Shown: in pieces, positions 1 through 5,636 of the stretch
How the letters are laid out: each line of letters starts with the position of its first letter
How positions within the stretch are numbered: the first letter of the stretch is position 1
Assembly (NCBI GenBank): GCA_003519485.1
Contig: DOWQ01000746.1
Span: 385-7,259 of the forward strand
Reading direction: 5' to 3'
Origin: Streptomyces sp.
GTDB taxonomy: Bacteria; Actinomycetota; Actinomycetes; Streptomycetales; Streptomycetaceae
Length of the DNA: 6,875 bases
Notes under the pieces: model-generated
Database searches by the model: none
What the model was told of the DNA's origin: nothing
Seen by the model: only the letters and a program-made list of their open reading frames with translations
Translations under genes and position numbers: made by a program

Positions 1-2693
1 ACGTCGAGGTTGTGCTCGATGACGATGACGCTGTTGCCCTTGTCCGCGAGGGACTGCAGCACGCCGAGCAGCTTGCGGATGTCCTCGAAGTGCAGCCCGG
101 TGGTCGGCTCGTCGAGCACGTACACCGTGCTGCCCGTCGAGCGCTTCTGCAGCTCGCTGGAGAGCTTCACGCGCTGCGCCTCGCCGCCGGAGAGCGTCGG
201 CGCGGACTGTCCGAGCCGGACGTAGCCGAGCCCGACCTCGTTGAGCGTGCGCAGATGCCGGGCGATCTTCGGCACCGCCTCGAAGAAGTCGAGCGCCTCC
301 TCGATCGGCATGTCGAGGACCTCGGCGATGGACTTGCCCTTGTAGTGGACCTCCAGGGTCTCCCGGTTGTAGCGCGCGCCGTGGCAGACCTCGCACGGCA
401 CGTACACGTCCGGCAGGAAGTTCATCTCGATCTTGATGGTGCCGTCGCCGGAGCAGTTCTCGCAGCGGCCGCCCTTGACGTTGAAGGAGAAGCGGCCCGG
501 CAGGTAGCCGCGGACCTTCGCCTCCATCGTCTCCGCGAACAGCTTCCGCACATGGTCGAAGACGCCGGTGTACGTGGCCGGGTTGGACCGGGGGGTGCGG
601 CCGATGGGCGACTGGTCGACATGGACGACCTTGTCGACGAGCTCGTCGCCGTCCACCCGGGTGTGCCGGCCGGGCACGGACTTGGCGCCGTTCAGCTCGC
701 GCGCCAGGTGCGTGTAGAGGATGTCGTTGACCAGGGTCGACTTCCCGGACCCGGAGACTCCGGTGACGGCTGTGAGCACCCCGAGCGGGAAGGAGACGTC
801 GATGTTCTGGAGGTTGTTCTCCTTCGCCCCGTGCACGGTCAGCTGCCGCTCGGCGTGGGTGGACCGGCGGGCCGCCGGCATCGGGATCGACCGCTTCCCG
901 GAGAGGTACTGGCCGGTGACCGACTCCTCGTTGTCGAGCAGCTCCTTCAGCGGGCCGGTGTGCACCACCCTGCCGCCGTGCTCCCCCGCGCCCGGGCCGA
1001 TGTCGACGACCCAGTCCGAGGCCTTGATCGTGTCCTCGTCGTGCTCGACGACGATCAGGGTGTTGCCCAGGTCACGGAGGCGTACGAGGGTCTCGATCAG
1101 CCGGTGGTTGTCGCGCTGGTGCAGGCCGATGGACGGCTCGTCCAGCACGTACAGGACGCCCACCAGACCGGAGCCGATCTGGGTGGCGAGCCGGATCCGC
1201 TGGGCCTCGCCGCCCGAGAGGGTGCCGGCGGCCCGGTTGAGCGACAGGTAGTCGAGGCCGACGTCCACGAGGAACCGGAGCCGCTCGTTGACCTCCTTGA
1301 GCACGCGCTCGGCGATCTTCTTCTCGCGGGCGTCGAGCTTCATCTCCCGGAGGAAGTCCGCGCAGTCACTGATCGACATCGCGGCGACGTCGGCGATGGA
1401 GCGGCCCTTCACGGTGACCGCGAGGACGATCGGTTTGAGCCGGGTGCCCTCACAGGTCGGGCAGGGCACCTCGCGCATATAGCCCTCGAAGCGCTCGCGG
1501 CTGCTGTCGCTCTCCGCCTCGCTGTGCCGCCGCCTGACGAAGGGCAGCGCGCCCTCGAACGCGGTGGTGTACGCGCGCTCACGGCCGTAGCGGTTGCGGT
1601 AGCGCACCTCGATCTGCGTCCGGTGGCCGTTGAGCAGGGCCTTCTTGGCGCGCTGCGGGAGGCCGGCCCAGGGGATGTCCGTACGGAAGCCGAGCGCGTC
1701 GGCGAGCGCGCCGATCAGCCGGCCGAAGTACTCCCGGTTGTGGCCGTGCGACCAGGGGTGCAGGGCGCCCTCGTCCAGGGACTTGTCCTCGTCGGGGACG
1801 ATCAGCTCCGGGTCGACCTCCATGCGGGTGCCGATGCCGGTGCACTCGGGGCAGGCGCCGAACGGGGAGTTGAAGGAGAAGGTACGCGGCTCCAGCTCCT
1901 CGAACGACAGGTCGTCGTAGGCGCAGTACAGGTGTTCGGAGAACATCCGCTCGCGCTCGGGGTCGTCCTCGGGGAGGTCCACGAAGTCGAGGACGACCAT
2001 GCCGCCGGAGAGGCCGAGCGCGGTCTCGACGGAGTCGGTCAGCCGGCGCTTGGCGCCTTCCTTGACGGTGAGGCGGTCGACGACCACCTCGATGGTGTGC
2101 TTCTCCTGCTTCTTGAGCTTCGGCGGCTCGCTCAGCTGGACGGTGACGCCGTCCACCCGGGCGCGGCTGTAACCCTTGGTCTGGAGGTCCGAGAAGAGGT
2201 CGACGAACTCGCCCTTGCGCTCCCGCACCAGCGGGGAGAGCACCTGGAACCGGCTGCCCTCGGGGAGCTCCAGCACCCGGTCGACGATCGCCTGCGGCGA
2301 CTGCCGGGCGATGGGACGGCCGCACTCGGGGCAGTGCGGCTTGCCGATGCGGGCGAACAGGAGCCGGAGGTAGTCGTAGACCTCGGTGATGGTGCCGACC
2401 GTCGAGCGCGGGTTGCGCGAGGTCGACTTCTGGTCGATGGAGACCGCCGGGGACAGGCCCTCGATGAAGTCGACATCGGGCTTGTCCATCTGGCCCAGGA
2501 ACTGGCGCGCATAGGAGGAGAGCGACTCGACATAGCGGCGCTGCCCCTCCGCGAAGATCGTGTCGAACGCGAGGGAGGACTTGCCCGATCCCGACAGCCC
2601 GGTGAAGACGATGAGGGAGTCACGGGGCAGGTCCAGCGAGATGTTCTTGAGGTTGTGCTCGCGAGCACCACGAACGATGAGACGGTCGGCCAC
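1..2693 (-). CDS. uvrA: UvrA, excinuclease ABC subunit A (partial, C-terminus outside window)
   Basis: UvrA is the damage-recognition ATPase of UvrABC nucleotide excision repair. It dimerises, scans DNA in the cytoplasm and loads UvrB. The reading frame is open from the GTG at 2693 to the window edge, giving 897 full codons of a family that is usually about 950-1010 residues. Two ABC modules are visible. The first has Walker A GLSGSGKS at residues 32-39, signature LSGGEAQR at 492-499 and Walker B LDEP with D518/E519. The second has Walker A GVSGSGKS at 645-652, signature LSGGEAQR at 834-841 and D861/E862. Zinc-binding CxxC pairs lie at C281/C284 with C411/C414, and at C744/C747 with C767/C770. 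A CxxC at C121/C124 lacks a matching second pair: the expected place reads C257-A-Y-D. I chose GTG 2693 because AAAGGTG lies 9 nt upstream and MADRLIVRGAREHNLK matches actinobacterial UvrA. An in-frame GTG at 2705 is possible but has a poor ribosome site. No frameshift was seen. Confidence 0.98.
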   Translation of the reverse strand, partial: MADRLIVRGAREHNLKNISLDLPRDSLIVFTGLSGSGKSSLAFDTIFAEGQRRYVESLSSYARQFLGQMDKPDVDFIEGLSPAVSIDQKSTSRNPRSTVGTITEVYDYLRLLFARIGKPHCPECGRPIARQSPQAIVDRVLELPEGSRFQVLSPLVRERKGEFVDLFSDLQTKGYSRARVDGVTVQLSEPPKLKKQEKHTIEVVVDRLTVKEGAKRRLTDSVETALGLSGGMVVLDFVDLPEDDPERERMFSEHLYCAYDDLSFEELEPRTFSFNSPFGACPECTGIGTRMEVDPELIVPDEDKSLDEGALHPWSHGHNREYFGRLIGALADALGFRTDIPWAGLPQRAKKALLNGHRTQIEVRYRNRYGRERAYTTAFEGALPFVRRRHSEAESDSSRERFEGYMREVPCPTCEGTRLKPIVLAVTVKGRSIADVAAMSISDCADFLREMKLDAREKKIAERVLKEVNERLRFLVDVGLDYLSLNRAAGTLSGGEAQRIRLATQIGSGLVGVLYVLDEPSIGLHQRDNHRLIETLVRLRDLGNTLIVVEHDEDTIKASDWVVDIGPGAGEHGGRVVHTGPLKELLDNEESVTGQYLSGKRSIPMPAARRSTHAERQLTVHGAKENNLQNIDVSFPLGVLTAVTGVSGSGKSTLVNDILYTHLARELNGAKSVPGRHTRVDGDELVDKVVHVDQSPIGRTPRSNPATYTGVFDHVRKLFAETMEAKVRGYLPGRFSFNVKGGRCENCSGDGTIKIEMNFLPDVYVPCEVCHGARYNRETLEVHYKGKSIAEVLDMPIEEALDFFEAVPKIARHLRTLNEVGLGYVRLGQSAPTLSGGEAQRVKLSSELQKRSTGSTVYVLDEPTTGLHFEDIRKLLGVLQSLADKGNSVIVIEHNLD

Positions 2694-2702
2694 GCCGGTC
2701 GG

Positions 2703-2709
2703 CACCTTT
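2703..2709 (-). promoter_or_regulatory. Ribosome binding site of uvrA
   Basis: On the minus strand AAAGGTG stands 9 nt before the GTG at 2693. This favours that start over the in-frame GTG at 2705, which lies inside this very motif. Confidence 0.6.
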
Positions 2710-2799
2710 CTTGAGATAACGAGAGGGGGTGCGGTGCGAAGCCCCGGACCCAAGAGTATGGGGAGCGCCACAGCGGTGTCCTACGGATGCCTTGTTGAG

Positions 2800-2819
2800 C
2801 TTATAGCACGCACATTCGA
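2800..2819 (-). promoter_or_regulatory. Candidate uvrA promoter (extended -10) with overlapping LexA-like site
   Basis: On the minus strand TGC-TATAAG forms an extended -10 with the hexamer at 2800-2805. It predicts a start near 2793 and a leader of about 100 nt before uvrA. No convincing -35 is present. Overlapping it at 2804-2819 is TCGAAT-GTGC-GTGCTA, which matches 9 of 12 fixed positions of the actinobacterial SOS box TCGAAC-N4-GTTCGA. Repression by LexA would fit a DNA repair gene, but the right half-site is weak. A second possible -10, CATACT at 2755-2760, is less convincing. Confidence 0.4.
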
Positions 2820-2841
2820 TTACTCGCCCTTCCTGTCCGTC

Positions 2842-2870
2842 TTCACCCGAACGTGTGGCCGCGATAACTT
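2842..2870 (+). promoter_or_regulatory. Promoter for the isomerase gene, predicted leaderless transcript
   Basis: TTCACC at 2842-2847 (4 of 6 to TTGACA), a 17-nt spacer and TAACTT at 2865-2870 (TANNNT) are followed by only 6 nt before the ATG at 2877. The usual distance from -10 to transcription start places +1 on or next to the A of the start codon. No Shine-Dalgarno sequence precedes the ATG, as expected for the leaderless mRNAs common in actinomycetes. Confidence 0.6.
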
Positions 2871-2876
2871 CGGGTC

Positions 2877-3596
2877 ATGACAACCGATCTTGCAGGGGAC
2901 CTCACCGCGATCCGGGAGGCCACGGACGGGCTGCTCGCCGCCGTCGGCAAGCTGGACGACGCCGCCCTGGGCGAGCCGTCCCGGCTGCCCGGCTGGACCC
3001 GCGGCCATGTGCTGGCCCACCTGGCACGCAACGCGGACGCGCTCGTCAATCTCTTCACCGCGGCTCGTACGGACACCGTCGTCCCCATGTACCCGAGCGA
3101 GGAGGCGCGGGACGCCGATATCGAGCGCGACGCGACGCGGCCGCTCGCCGTCCAGCTGGACGACCTCGCCGTCACCGCGTCCCGTTTCAACGACGCGGCC
3201 GCCGCACTTAATCCCGAGGCGTGGTCCCGCAGGGTCGCGGTGCGCGGCGGTGTGACCGAGATCGCGTCCCGGATCCCCTTCCGGCGGCTCGCCGAGGTCG
3301 AGCTGCACCATGTCGACCTGGGCATCGGCCGCACCGTCGAGGGCCTGCCGGCGGACTTCGTCGAGGCCGAACTGGCGTTCCTCGCCGGCGGGCGCTTCGC
3401 GGGCCACGAGGACGTACCGGCGCTGCTGCTCCGTACGGCCGGCGGGCGCGCCCTGCGCACCGGCCGGGAGGGCGGCGAGCCGGCCGAGATCACGGGCTCC
3501 GCCGCCGCGCTGGTCGGCTGGCTCACCGGCCGTACGGACGGCTCGGGACTTGACGCCGGGGGCTCCGCGCTTCCCGTACTGCCGCCGCTAGGCTGA
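2877..3596 (+). CDS. Maleylpyruvate isomerase family mycothiol-dependent enzyme (DinB/MDMPI fold)
   Basis: This 239-residue cytoplasmic protein belongs to the DinB-like family named after mycothiol-dependent maleylpyruvate isomerase. Members bind a divalent metal and use mycothiol, the actinobacterial thiol, for isomerase or S-transfer reactions. The N-terminal four-helix part covers about residues 5-150. It contains the typical LPGWTRGHVLAHLARNADAL stretch, where H48 is the likely first metal ligand. E140 and H144 in AEVELHHVDLG are the likely other two (the E-x3-H pattern). The C-terminal part (about 160-239) has the ITGSAAALVGWLTGR pattern of the MDMPI C-terminal domain. The true substrate is unknown, and no gentisate or maleylpyruvate pathway genes are nearby. 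The start is set by the leaderless promoter and by the family-like N-terminus. The MBL hydrolase gene begins 4 nt after the stop, so the two genes may act together. Confidence 0.9.
   Translation: MTTDLAGDLTAIREATDGLLAAVGKLDDAALGEPSRLPGWTRGHVLAHLARNADALVNLFTAARTDTVVPMYPSEEARDADIERDATRPLAVQLDDLAVTASRFNDAAAALNPEAWSRRVAVRGGVTEIASRIPFRRLAEVELHHVDLGIGRTVEGLPADFVEAELAFLAGGRFAGHEDVPALLLRTAGGRALRTGREGGEPAEITGSAAALVGWLTGRTDGSGLDAGGSALPVLPPLG
3589..3594 (+). promoter_or_regulatory. Possible -10 box for the MBL gene, overlapping the upstream stop
   Basis: TAGGCT, a frequent Streptomyces -10 sequence, ends 6 nt before the ATG at 3601. Its last base is the T of the upstream TGA stop. The geometry copies that seen before the isomerase gene (2865-2870). 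A good -35 at 17-18 nt is missing; the nearest TTGACG is at 3550-3555, 33 nt away. It may provide a secondary leaderless transcript besides readthrough from the isomerase gene. Confidence 0.35.
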
Positions 3597-3600
3597 GGCC

Positions 3601-4257
3601 ATGACGTACAGCGGAGCGGTGAAGGTCGGCGGACCGGCGGACGTGCACGAGCTGACGGATCTGATGATCTCGAAAGTCGCCGTCGGCCCCATGGACAACA
3701 ACGCCTATCTGCTCCGGTGCCGGGCCACCGACGCCCAGCTGCTGATCGACGCCGCCGCCGAGCCGCGCACCCTGCTGAACCTCGTCGGGGACGGCGGGCT
3801 CGCCTCCGTCGTCACCACGCATCAGCACGGCGATCACTGGCAGGCGCTGGAGGAGGTCGTCGGCGCGACCGGCGCCCGCACCTTCGCCGGCCGGTACGAC
3901 GCCGCGGGCATCCCCGTCTCGACGGATGTCCTCGTCGAGGACGGCGACACGATCCGCTTCGGCCGGATCGAGCTCACCGCCCGCCACCTCACCGGTCACA
4001 CCCCGGGCAGCATCGCGCTCGTCTACGACGACCCGCACGGCCACCCGCACGTCTTCACCGGCGACTGCCTCTTCCCCGGCGGTGTGGGCAACACGCACCA
4101 GGACCCGGCGGCGTTCACCAGCCTCCTCGACGATGTCGAGACCAAGCTGTTCGGACGGCTCCCGGACGAGACCTGGGTCTACCCGGGCCACGGCAAGGAC
4201 ACCACCCTGGGCGCCGAGCGCCCCCATCTCTCCGAGTGGCGCTCGCGCGGCTGGTAG
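3601..4257 (+). CDS. MBL-fold metallo-hydrolase, glyoxalase II-like
   Basis: This 218-residue cytoplasmic metallo-beta-lactamase-fold hydrolase has no signal peptide or membrane segment. All seven dinuclear metal ligands expected of a glyoxalase II-type enzyme are present: H74, H76, D78 and H79 in THQHGDHW, then H133 in LTGHTPGS, D155 in FTGDCLFPGG and H197 in VYPGHGKDT. This supports hydrolysis of a thioester or similar ester rather than beta-lactam resistance. The length suits a compact glyoxalase II core without the long C-terminal helical extension of classic GloB. The gene starts 4 nt after the isomerase stop with no well-placed ribosome site: GAGG lies only 2 nt from the ATG. Translation is therefore probably by coupling or from a leaderless start. 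The substrate is not identifiable. A mycothiol thioester is an attractive guess, given the mycothiol-dependent neighbour. Confidence 0.92.
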   Translation: MTYSGAVKVGGPADVHELTDLMISKVAVGPMDNNAYLLRCRATDAQLLIDAAAEPRTLLNLVGDGGLASVVTTHQHGDHWQALEEVVGATGARTFAGRYDAAGIPVSTDVLVEDGDTIRFGRIELTARHLTGHTPGSIALVYDDPHGHPHVFTGDCLFPGGVGNTHQDPAAFTSLLDDVETKLFGRLPDETWVYPGHGKDTTLGAERPHLSEWRSRGW

Positions 4258-4265
4258 GAGCCGGA

Positions 4266-4324
4266 GACGGACAGGGAACGGGCAGGAGGGCCGGTGCTGA
4301 GCACCGGCCCTCCTGCCGTCCGTC
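4266..4324. terminator. Bidirectional hairpin terminator between convergent genes
   Basis: A perfect 17-bp inverted repeat (arms 4281-4297 and 4301-4317, loop TGA) lies between the converging MBL and terC genes. A further 7-bp pair, GACGGAC (4266-4272) with GTCCGTC (4318-4324), can extend the stem across an 8-nt bulge on the 5' side. There is no U-tract on either strand, which is common for Streptomyces terminators. The remainder of 4258-4383 holds only GTCC-rich sequence with no gene. Confidence 0.85.
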
Positions 4325-4383
4325 GGTCCAGTCCGTCCGCCGGTCAGTCCATCCGCGCGATCTCCGCGGGCCGGACCTCTCCG

Positions 4384-5370
4384 TCAGGTGTCCGCATGGT
4401 CCTTCCGCGGGCCGCTTTCCGCCCGCGCCTGCCGCTTGCTCGCGTAGAGGCTGGTGACCGTGGTGACGACCAGCACACCGCAGATGACGGCCAGGGAGAC
4501 CGGGATGCTGATCTCCGGAACGTGCAACCCGGACTCGTGCATGGCGTGCAGCACCAGCTTCACGCCGATGAAGCCGAGGATGACCGACAGGCCGTAGGAG
4601 AGGTGGATCAGCTTCTTCAGCAGCCCGCCGATGAGGAAGTACAGCTGGCGCAGCCCCATCAGCGCGAAGGCGTTCGCGGTGAAGACGATGTACGGGTCCT
4701 GAGTGAGCCCGAAGATCGCGGGGATGGAGTCCAGCGCGAAGAGGATGTCCGTACTGCCCAGCGCCAGCACCACGATGAACATCGGGGTCATCAGCCGGCG
4801 GCCGTTCTCCCGGATGAACAGCTTGGTGCCGTGGTAGCGGTCGGTGGACGGGAAGCGCTTCTCGATGGTCTTGAGGAAGCGATTCTCCTCGTAGTCCTCC
4901 TCGGGCTCGTCGGCCCGGGCGTCCTGGATGAGCTTCCACGCCGTCCAGATCAGGAACGCGCCGAAGATGTAGAAGACCCAGGAGAAGTTGGCGATGATCG
5001 CGGCGCCTGCGGCGATGAAGACCGCACGCAGGACCAGGGCGATGAGCACCCCGATCATCAGCACGCGCTGCTGGTAGATCGGCGGTACCGCGAACTTCGC
5101 GATGATCAGGACGAAGACGAAGAGGTTGTCGACACTCAGCGACTTCTCGGTGATGTAGCCCGCGAAGAACTCGCCCGCCGGCTTGCCCCCTCCGAGAAGG
5201 AAGAGGCCGAGGCCGAAGAGGGCGGCCAGTACGATCCAGACGATCGTCCAGACGCCTGCCTCCCTGACCGAGACCTCGTGCGGCTTGCGGCCGCCGATGA
5301 AGAAATCGGCGGCGATCAGGGCGCACAGACCTGTGATGGTCAGCACCCACATGGTGAAGGAAACGTCCAC
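4384..5370 (-). CDS. TerC/Alx family integral membrane protein, probable Mn2+ exporter
   Basis: This 328-residue polytopic membrane protein is similar in length to Alx of E. coli. TerC family proteins are linked to tellurite resistance by name, but several act in manganese efflux. About nine hydrophobic segments are visible, roughly at 5-25, 40-59, 68-92, 103-125, 129-147, 196-222, 226-250, 258-276 and 288-308. A charged cytosolic-type loop at 150-192 is rich in D, E, R and K. The family-defining acidic residues within membrane segments are present: D22, D81 in SLSVDNLFVFVLI, and D208/D214 in GSTDILFALDSIPAIFG. The start is GTG 5370 with GGAGG placed 6 nt upstream. The leader carries a manganese-type riboswitch, which strongly suggests that Mn2+ is both signal and substrate. 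The C-terminal 18 residues are hydrophilic. The gene has its own promoter and is separated by 266 nt from the upstream same-strand gene. Confidence 0.95.
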   Translation of the reverse strand: MDVSFTMWVLTITGLCALIAADFFIGGRKPHEVSVREAGVWTIVWIVLAALFGLGLFLLGGGKPAGEFFAGYITEKSLSVDNLFVFVLIIAKFAVPPIYQQRVLMIGVLIALVLRAVFIAAGAAIIANFSWVFYIFGAFLIWTAWKLIQDARADEPEEDYEENRFLKTIEKRFPSTDRYHGTKLFIRENGRRLMTPMFIVVLALGSTDILFALDSIPAIFGLTQDPYIVFTANAFALMGLRQLYFLIGGLLKKLIHLSYGLSVILGFIGVKLVLHAMHESGLHVPEISIPVSLAVICGVLVVTTVTSLYASKRQARAESGPRKDHADT

Positions 5371-5374
5371 TGCA

Positions 5375-5381
5375 CTCCTCC
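5375..5381 (-). promoter_or_regulatory. Ribosome binding site of terC, maskable by upstream RNA
   Basis: Minus-strand GGAGGAG gives a near-perfect Shine-Dalgarno, with its GGAGG core at 5377-5381 and 6 nt before the GTG. The core lies entirely inside the 3' arm of a 10-bp inverted repeat, so its accessibility depends on the leader fold. Confidence 0.8.
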
Positions 5382-5422
5382 GGCAGAGTCGTCGGATGGT
5401 TCGGCGTCATTACTGCCGGAGG
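5377..5422 (-). promoter_or_regulatory. Shine-Dalgarno sequestering hairpin of the terC leader
   Basis: In the minus-strand RNA, CCUCCGGCAG (5422-5413) is perfectly complementary to CUGCCGGAGG (5386-5377), with 26 nt between. The helix would bury the GGAGG of the terC ribosome site. The same CCUCCG also forms the 3' strand of riboswitch helix P1, so the two helices exclude each other. Expected behaviour: metal-bound P1 frees the ribosome site, and unbound RNA hides it. This is inferred from pairing only. Confidence 0.65.
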
Positions 5423-5545
5423 TCTCTTCCACCCGGGAACCTGCTCGTCGGTTCCGTGGGCCGGCGCCCCGGGTCCGCGACCTGCTTTACGGGCCGGCGC
5501 TCGCCGTATTGACGGGGTCACCGCAGCGGGGAGTACTCCCCTCCG
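5417..5545 (-). promoter_or_regulatory. yybP-ykoY manganese riboswitch in the terC leader
   Basis: The minus-strand RNA carries the hallmarks of this Mn2+-sensing class in the right order. P1 5' strand CGGAGG (5545-5540) is followed at once by GGAGUA (5539-5534). CCGUCAAUACGG comes next, resembling the conserved GUCAA segment. Then a hairpin GGAACC/GGUUCC (5455-5450 with 5441-5436, 8-nt loop) is followed by AGAGACC, which runs into the P1 3' strand CCUCCG (5422-5417). GGAGUA and AGACC are the loop elements that dock and hold the metal in known structures. P1 is 6 bp and perfectly complementary. TerC/Alx genes are a known target of this class. The fold was judged by eye from remembered class features, not by a covariance model. 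Confidence 0.85.
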
Positions 5546-5553
5546 TGCAAAGA

Positions 5554-5583
5554 AGAGTACAAGAAACACCAAGACAAGGTAAA
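5554..5583 (-). promoter_or_regulatory. Promoter of terC and its riboswitch leader
   Basis: On the minus strand TTTACC (5583-5578, 4 of 6 to TTGACA), an 18-nt spacer and TACTCT (5559-5554, TANNNT) predict transcription start near 5547. That is 2 nt before the first base of riboswitch helix P1, giving a leader of about 177 nt. The agreement between predicted start and the riboswitch edge supports both calls. Confidence 0.55.
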
Positions 5584-5605
5584 ACCGGGGCCAAGGAAGG
5601 GCCGG
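5581..5605 (-). terminator. Probable intrinsic terminator after the FtsK-like gene
   Basis: About 30 nt after the stop at 5637, the minus strand can fold CCGGCC (5605-5600) with GGCCCCGG (5592-5585). The loop is 7 nt and there is a 2-nt bulge in the 3' arm. TTTT follows at 5584-5581. The T-run overlaps the proposed -35 of the terC promoter (5583-5578), so termination of one unit and initiation of the next sit back to back. Confidence 0.4.
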
Positions 5606-5636
5606 GGCGAGGAGCGAAGGTGCAGGTGGGCGGCGG

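Noticed and set aside
12..2714. A 900-codon open frame on the plus strand
   Set aside because: It lies antisense to uvrA. Its translation is a low-complexity V/L/D/E/R/G-rich shadow typical of the opposite strand of a high-GC gene, while the minus strand encodes an unmistakable UvrA.
2847..2862. A second LexA-like site, CCGAAC-GTGT-GGCCGC
   Set aside because: Only 8 of 12 fixed bases match, the right half is poor, and it lies far from the uvrA promoter.
3523..4227. A 234-codon minus-strand frame opposite the MBL gene
   Set aside because: The plus strand has all seven metal ligands of an MBL hydrolase; the reverse frame is a compositional shadow.
4318..4352. GTCC-rich short repeats after the terminator
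   Set aside because: They are degenerate, have no regular period, and are explained by the GC-rich composition and the outer stem of the terminator. They are not a CRISPR array or iteron set.
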